DNA of 64,000 nt from Chloroflexota bacterium (lineage in GTDB: Bacteria > Chloroflexota > Anaerolineae > Caldilineales > Caldilineaceae), in assembly GCA_016861025.1 (NCBI GenBank), contig BOKO01000026.1:25997-89996 (forward strand), written 5' to 3'. Under the pieces are notes generated by a model, which was given only the letters and a program-made list of their open reading frames with translations, did no database searches and was not told where the DNA came from. Position numbers and translations under genes: made by a program. Of this stretch, positions 60,149 through 64,000 are shown piece by piece. Numbering within the stretch: the first letter of the stretch is position 1; each line of letters opens with the position of its first letter.

Positions 60149-62368
60149 ATGAATTCACAGCGCACAATAGACTTTCGCTATGCGCCACCCGTCAGTTGGA
60201 CCAACATCTGCTATCCCGATGACCCGTACAAATCATTGGTGAGTGAATCCGGCGCGCTGCTGTATGGCTTTGATCCGTTGATCTTCTTTAGCTGGCATTT
60301 CAAGCGCGTGATCGAGTTTAGTCTGATCTCGGCGGATAAGCCAGTAAGCGTCACACAGCGCACGGAGAGCGCGCGCGTGCCAGTGGTGATCACAACGCAG
60401 AGCTATCCGACGGCGGTGCTGGAGTTGCGCACCTTTGCGCATCAGGATGCTGCTGGTCGCCGCACTGATGTAGTGTTGTGGGAGATTCGCGTCAACGACG
60501 ATGTTGATGAAATCCTCACCGGCCTGCATCTCGACCTCACCGAGCAAGGCGTTGTTTTCACCGGGCGCTCGGTGGCGCCGGCGCGAACAATCTTTGCGGC
60601 GCCGCTCGCCACCTTCACACCACCCGAATTCTGGCGCGCAATCAGCGTCTATCACGTTGAGAACGAAGAGGACCCCGCACCGGGCGACGTCGTGTTGGTT
60701 TCGTCGCCGCAGCGCCTGGTGCACATCCATCCCACCGGCTTCCGGCATGTGGGCAGTCTGGGGACAGAGCTGCGCATCGTCAAGGGCGGCGCTGCGATCA
60801 GCGGGGCGATCATTCTGCCGCTCAATCACCAGGAGACCGCAGGGCTGGATTACGCCTGGGCGCAGCAGGCGCTGGCTGAGGTTCAGCGCTTCTGGACAGA
60901 GTTTCCGTTATTGCGCAACACATTCCGCGTCCCCGATCCGGCAGTGATGGATATGCTCGTGGCGCTGGCGCGCAACATCCTCCAGGCGCGTGAGATCAAA
61001 GACGGTCTACCTGTTTTTCAGGTCGGGCCAACCTGTTATCGCGGGCTGTGGGTGGTCGATGGACATTTCTTCCTCGAAGCAGCGCAATATCTTGGCTACG
61101 GCGACGATGCATTGGGGGGAGTCAGCACCTTGCTCAAGCATGTCCATCCCGATGGTTCCATTGCGCGGATGCCCTTCCACACCAAGGAAAGCGGCATTGC
61201 GATCGCCACAATTATCCGGCAGATGGAGTTGACTGGTCAGGATGACCACCTGGAGGAATTGTGGCCGACGATTCGCAATGCCGTTGCCTATATCGAGGGA
61301 CTGCGCGCCCAGGCGGATGCATTGCCAGAGGACGAGCCCAATCATGGACTGGCGCCGGCGGCGTTTGGGGATGGCGGCGTCGGTGGCGAGCGCGGGGAAT
61401 ATACGACGCCAGTGTGGATACTCTTCGGACTGAAGTCCGCCACCGAAGCGGCAGAACGCCTGGGCTACACTGATGACGCAGCCCGACTGCGTTATGACTA
61501 TACAACGCTGCTGGCAAACTTCCGCGCCCATGTGCAGAAGCACCAGAAATATCTGCCCGATGGCACGCCTTATATGCCTCCAATCTATGACGATAGCGGA
61601 CTCCATCACTGGATTCCCGGCTATCCAGAGGAAGTACAGCGACAGGATGAACTGCAGCCGGAGTCGGCAACGTGGGCGCTTTGCCAGACGATTTGGCCCG
61701 GCGAGGTCTTTGCACCCGATGACCCAATCGTGCAGAACTTGCTGCATTTGACCGATCTGATTGATGACGAAGAGGGCATCCCGGCAACTACTGGCTGGCT
61801 GCCCTATCGCGCGGTGTGGAACTACCACGCCTCATTTGCAGCACATGTCTGGCTCTACGCCGGGCGACCTGACAAGGCAGTGGATTATCTATACGCCTTC
61901 GCCAATCACGCAGCCCCAACGCGCGTCTGGCGCGAAGAACAGTCGCTGAAAAGCTCGCACAACGGACAGTTGATCGGTGACATGCCGCACAACTGGGCGT
62001 CGGCTGAATTCATCCGCTTGGTGCGTCACCTGCTCGTCTTCGAGCGCGGCGAGACGCTGGAACTGCTCCCAGGTCTCCCAGAAAACTGGATCTATCCTGG
62101 TGCAGTTGCTGAACTGGAGAAGACGCCCACGCGCTTCGGCCCTGTCTCGCTCAAGTTGGAGATCGGCGCCGCACGCGGCTTTGACCTGCGGATCTCATGC
62201 GACATGGCGTGGCCGCGCAAACCCACGGCGTTGCGGCTGCGGTTGCCGCCAGGCAGCACGGTGCGTTTGGACAACCAAACTTTGTCCCTGACTGCGGCTG
62301 GCTGGTGTGAACTACCGTGGGCGCCGACGCTGGCATTGGAGGGAACACTGGCTGAATACGCTGCATAG
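60149..62368 (+). CDS. (alpha/alpha)6-barrel glycoside hydrolase
   Basis: The protein is 739 residues. The start is ATG 60149, with GGAGG ten bases upstream. The N-terminal beta-rich part (1-250) is followed by a barrel (about 270-640) with conserved blocks YRGLWVVDGHFFLEAA, HPDGSIARMP and NYHASFAAHVWLY, and a C-terminal beta-domain. The fold class resembles clans GH15/GH65/GH78/GH95. Which family and linkage I cannot tell. It has no signal peptide and lies directly after the GH2 gene, so the two likely share one imported substrate. Confidence 0.8.
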   Translation: MNSQRTIDFRYAPPVSWTNICYPDDPYKSLVSESGALLYGFDPLIFFSWHFKRVIEFSLISADKPVSVTQRTESARVPVVITTQSYPTAVLELRTFAHQDAAGRRTDVVLWEIRVNDDVDEILTGLHLDLTEQGVVFTGRSVAPARTIFAAPLATFTPPEFWRAISVYHVENEEDPAPGDVVLVSSPQRLVHIHPTGFRHVGSLGTELRIVKGGAAISGAIILPLNHQETAGLDYAWAQQALAEVQRFWTEFPLLRNTFRVPDPAVMDMLVALARNILQAREIKDGLPVFQVGPTCYRGLWVVDGHFFLEAAQYLGYGDDALGGVSTLLKHVHPDGSIARMPFHTKESGIAIATIIRQMELTGQDDHLEELWPTIRNAVAYIEGLRAQADALPEDEPNHGLAPAAFGDGGVGGERGEYTTPVWILFGLKSATEAAERLGYTDDAARLRYDYTTLLANFRAHVQKHQKYLPDGTPYMPPIYDDSGLHHWIPGYPEEVQRQDELQPESATWALCQTIWPGEVFAPDDPIVQNLLHLTDLIDDEEGIPATTGWLPYRAVWNYHASFAAHVWLYAGRPDKAVDYLYAFANHAAPTRVWREEQSLKSSHNGQLIGDMPHNWASAEFIRLVRHLLVFERGETLELLPGLPENWIYPGAVAELEKTPTRFGPVSLKLEIGAARGFDLRISCDMAWPRKPTALRLRLPPGSTVRLDNQTLSLTAAGWCELPWAPTLALEGTLAEYAA

Positions 62369-62439
62369 TCGCGGGGTGGCCTGAAATTGGTGATAAGTAG
62401 AGGTTTGAAAGGAGGGAAGGTATCGAAATAAAAAGACAC

Positions 62440-62513
62440 CGCATCTGATGGTGAAGCAACAGCATGGCGCTGACGATCAGTAGTGCAAAAAACGTGTAGA
62501 AACGTGTTTTCAT
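62440..62513 (-). pseudogene. Inverted 5' end of the sugar-binding-protein gene (signal peptide)
   Basis: On the minus strand an AGGAGA (62521-62526) stands 7 bases before ATG (62513). The frame reads MKTRFYTFFALLIVSAMLL and then degenerates into LHHQMRCLF at CTGTTG (62457-62462). This is a textbook lipoprotein signal, without its lipobox, pointing away from any matching gene. Confidence 0.75.
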
Positions 62514-62585
62514 CTCACAATCTCCTGGTTGATGCAATGTAGAACCAAAGCGGGCGAAGAAGTTGATGGCGTCGCCGTACTGTTG
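62457..62585. other. Candidate inverted segment bounded by CAACAG / CTGTTG
   Basis: CAACAG at 62457-62462 and CTGTTG at 62580-62585 are exact inverted repeats, and their inner flanks also share GGCG (CATGGCG versus TACGGCG). Reversing the segment would join ATG, signal peptide, Leu-Leu and then SAC-TMP-AAAPTGG in frame, with lipobox LLSAC and Cys22. Confidence 0.65.
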
Positions 62586-63860
62586 TCGGCGTGCACGATG
62601 CCCGCAGCCGCCCCCACAGGCGGAAGCGCCGCCCCAGCCGCCAGCGGTGGAACCATCGAGCTGCTCTACATGACACACAACCACGCGCAGTCGATCCCGG
62701 TCAACGAGGCGATCATCGCCGAGTTTGAGGCTGCGCATCCAAACGTCAAAATCATCTTTGACAACGCGCCGCACAGCAACTTTGAACAAAAAGTGCTCAC
62801 TGCCTTTGCTGGGGGCACTGGGCCAGATGTCTTCTGGATGGGCGACTGGATGATTCCGCAGCTTGTCAGGAACGGAATCGTGGCGCCGGTCGATCCGACG
62901 GCATTTGGCGTCCAGACGCAGGAGGAGTTCATAGCGCTTTTTGAGCCAGGTTCGTTGGATGCGTTCACCGTCGATGGCAAAGTCTACACTGGGGGCGTCT
63001 CAGAGTACAACACATTCAGCCTAATCTATGACAAGGACGACTTTGCCGAGGCGGGCATCGAGCCACTCTCAAAGGATACGCCGATCACCTGGGAAGAACT
63101 GGCCGACATTGCCGCCAAACTAACCAGACGGGATGGCGATAGGGTGACCCGGATCGGCATGGAGTGGCCCTATCAGGTGCCAATCTGGACTGTCCTGGTG
63201 CAAGAACCGATGCTGCGTCAACTAGGTGGTGAGTTGATCAACCCGGAAACAGACATGCCAGACTTCACACAAGAAGCAATGGTGAAGGTCATGGAGTATG
63301 TCCAAAACCTGCGCACCATTGGGGCCATCGATCCGGCTCTCGATCAGAACCTGCTTGATGACTTGGCTAACGATCGCACTTCGATCATCATTGGTGGTCC
63401 GTGGGCAGCCAAACCACTCAACGACATCAATCCAGACCTCAACTGGGATACTGCGCCGTTGCCACAGTTTGCCGACGCCGTGGACCGTGTTACAACACTG
63501 TATGCCTGGGCATGGTTTGTGAGTGGCAGAACATCTCCGGAAAAACAGAAGGTGGCGTGGGAATTCGTCAATCTGCTTACTAGCAAGCAACAGGAATGGT
63601 GGGACAAGGTTGGCTACGTTCAGGCGCGCAAAGCTAACATCGACGGCATGACCCTGCCAGAGTACTATGCGCAAGCTGATGCGCGACTTGCGACCATCTT
63701 CGCCGACTATCCGTATGGCAAGTTTGAGTTCCGCTCGCCATACTACTTTGAACTGTCCGACATCTGGACACGCGCGCAAGATCGTGTTCTCCAGGGCGAA
63801 GATGTGAGAACGGTGTTGCAGGAAGCACAGGCGCAAGCTGAGCAGGCTGTTTCACAATAG
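62529..63860 (+). CDS. ABC sugar-transporter substrate-binding protein lacking its own signal start
   Basis: The family 1 extracellular solute-binding protein has VNEAIIAEFEAAHPNVKI, GTGPDVFWMGDW, TWEELADIAAKL and IGGPWAAKPL, and ends in AQAEQAVSQ. The first open ATG (62529) is followed by TKAGEEVDGV, which is not a signal peptide, although a lipobox-like LLSAC and a typical Ala/Pro/Gly-rich lipoprotein linker come just after it. The proper start lies inverted upstream (62513, minus strand). In this orientation the protein should not be exported. ABC permeases are expected beyond the window. Confidence 0.85.
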   Translation: MMQCRTKAGEEVDGVAVLLSACTMPAAAPTGGSAAPAASGGTIELLYMTHNHAQSIPVNEAIIAEFEAAHPNVKIIFDNAPHSNFEQKVLTAFAGGTGPDVFWMGDWMIPQLVRNGIVAPVDPTAFGVQTQEEFIALFEPGSLDAFTVDGKVYTGGVSEYNTFSLIYDKDDFAEAGIEPLSKDTPITWEELADIAAKLTRRDGDRVTRIGMEWPYQVPIWTVLVQEPMLRQLGGELINPETDMPDFTQEAMVKVMEYVQNLRTIGAIDPALDQNLLDDLANDRTSIIIGGPWAAKPLNDINPDLNWDTAPLPQFADAVDRVTTLYAWAWFVSGRTSPEKQKVAWEFVNLLTSKQQEWWDKVGYVQARKANIDGMTLPEYYAQADARLATIFADYPYGKFEFRSPYYFELSDIWTRAQDRVLQGEDVRTVLQEAQAQAEQAVSQ

Positions 63861-63899
63861 CGAATCAAGGAAGAATCCACAAGCGTGATGTTGAGCTGA

Positions 63900-63936
63900 A
63901 ACATGAGTCATCCCGAATTTTGGGATAGCTCATGTT
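63900..63936 (+). terminator. Hairpin after the sugar-binding protein gene
   Basis: AACATGAG (63900-63907) pairs with CTCATGTT (63929-63936), with an inner ATCCC/GGGAT stem interrupted by two mismatched bases. A weak T-rich GTTTG follows. It could be a terminator or attenuator between the binding-protein and downstream permease genes, or the end of an insertion element. Confidence 0.45.
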
Positions 63937-64000
63937 GTTTGATGGGGTAGCAAAAAAGAAACCTCCTGGGCTAGACTGAGGGTGTAAGACACAAGTCAAG

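Noticed and set aside
63900..64000. Terminal repeat of an insertion sequence at the window end
   Set aside because: The hairpin is suggestive but no transposase or target duplication is visible before the window ends.

Overview
The window is GC-rich bacterial chromosome (about 60% by eye) that is densely coding. It has many 4-bp ATGA-type gene overlaps and clear Shine-Dalgarno sites. There is no rRNA, tRNA or CRISPR. The gene mix is ACR3/BASS-type transporter, trehalose synthase, cupin-type phosphoglucose isomerase, a carbamoyltransferase with DUF5989, and heptanucleotide and long-palindrome repeats between operons. This looks like a free-living heterotroph, and I would guess Chloroflexota (Caldilinea/Anaerolineae-like). 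That placement is an inference and has not been tested.

Layout. 1-11.3 kb: end of tex, a secreted protein, a double thioredoxin, RtcB RNA ligase, a BtpA-family / M29 aminopeptidase / FGGY-kinase operon, and a lipoprotein sugar-dehydrogenase homologue. 11.3-17.1 kb: two divergent units with an operator-like palindrome between them, one SGNH-DUF5989 / carbamoyltransferase / small membrane protein, the other B12-radical SAM / small protein. 17-29.1 kb: membrane proteins, GT2, a treS / receiver / ydjC operon, a secreted-type metalloprotease, hisC and mazG. 29.1-37.9 kb: a light-driven sodium-pump rhodopsin with a strong terminator, divergent from a PhoR/PhoB-like two-component pair, a Pho-box-like array and a pstSCAB operon that opens with a GspE-N/UspA-like fusion. 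37.9-40.8 kb: a decayed STAND-TPR gene, a Phd/MazF module with a perfect operator, and HicBA with a nonsense codon in hicA. 40.8-47.4 kb: zwf-pgl, a ThrH-like phosphatase, SDR, hydrolase and an IMPase-family gene, separated by long palindromic repeats. 47.5-52.9 kb: a tyrosine recombinase, RecQ, a DUF58 protein and a bacterial acyl-CoA-binding protein. 52.9-64 kb: a sugar locus made of a DeoR regulator divergent from cupin PGI, cupin PMI, class I PMI, GlcNAc-kinase-like BadF, a GH2 beta-mannosidase-like enzyme, an alpha/alpha-barrel glycosidase and an ABC sugar-binding protein. The enzymes fit cleavage of a mannose- and/or hexosamine-containing oligosaccharide, with the mannose entering glycolysis through M6P, F6P and G6P.

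Most striking observations. (1) The start codon, ribosome-binding site and hydrophobic signal peptide of the ABC sugar-binding lipoprotein lie on the opposite strand just upstream of the rest of the gene. They are bounded by CAACAG/CTGTTG inverted repeats, and reversing about 129 bp would rebuild a perfect lipoprotein gene in frame. This may be a phase switch, a recent mutation or an assembly artefact. (2) The rhodopsin carries the NDQ motif of sodium pumps. (3) CAATCTC-type heptanucleotide repeats occur between genes and also inside the reading frames of tex and pstA. (4) The pst operon has a repeat array that looks like a Pho box, plus a 13-bp hairpin covering the ribosome-binding site of its first gene.
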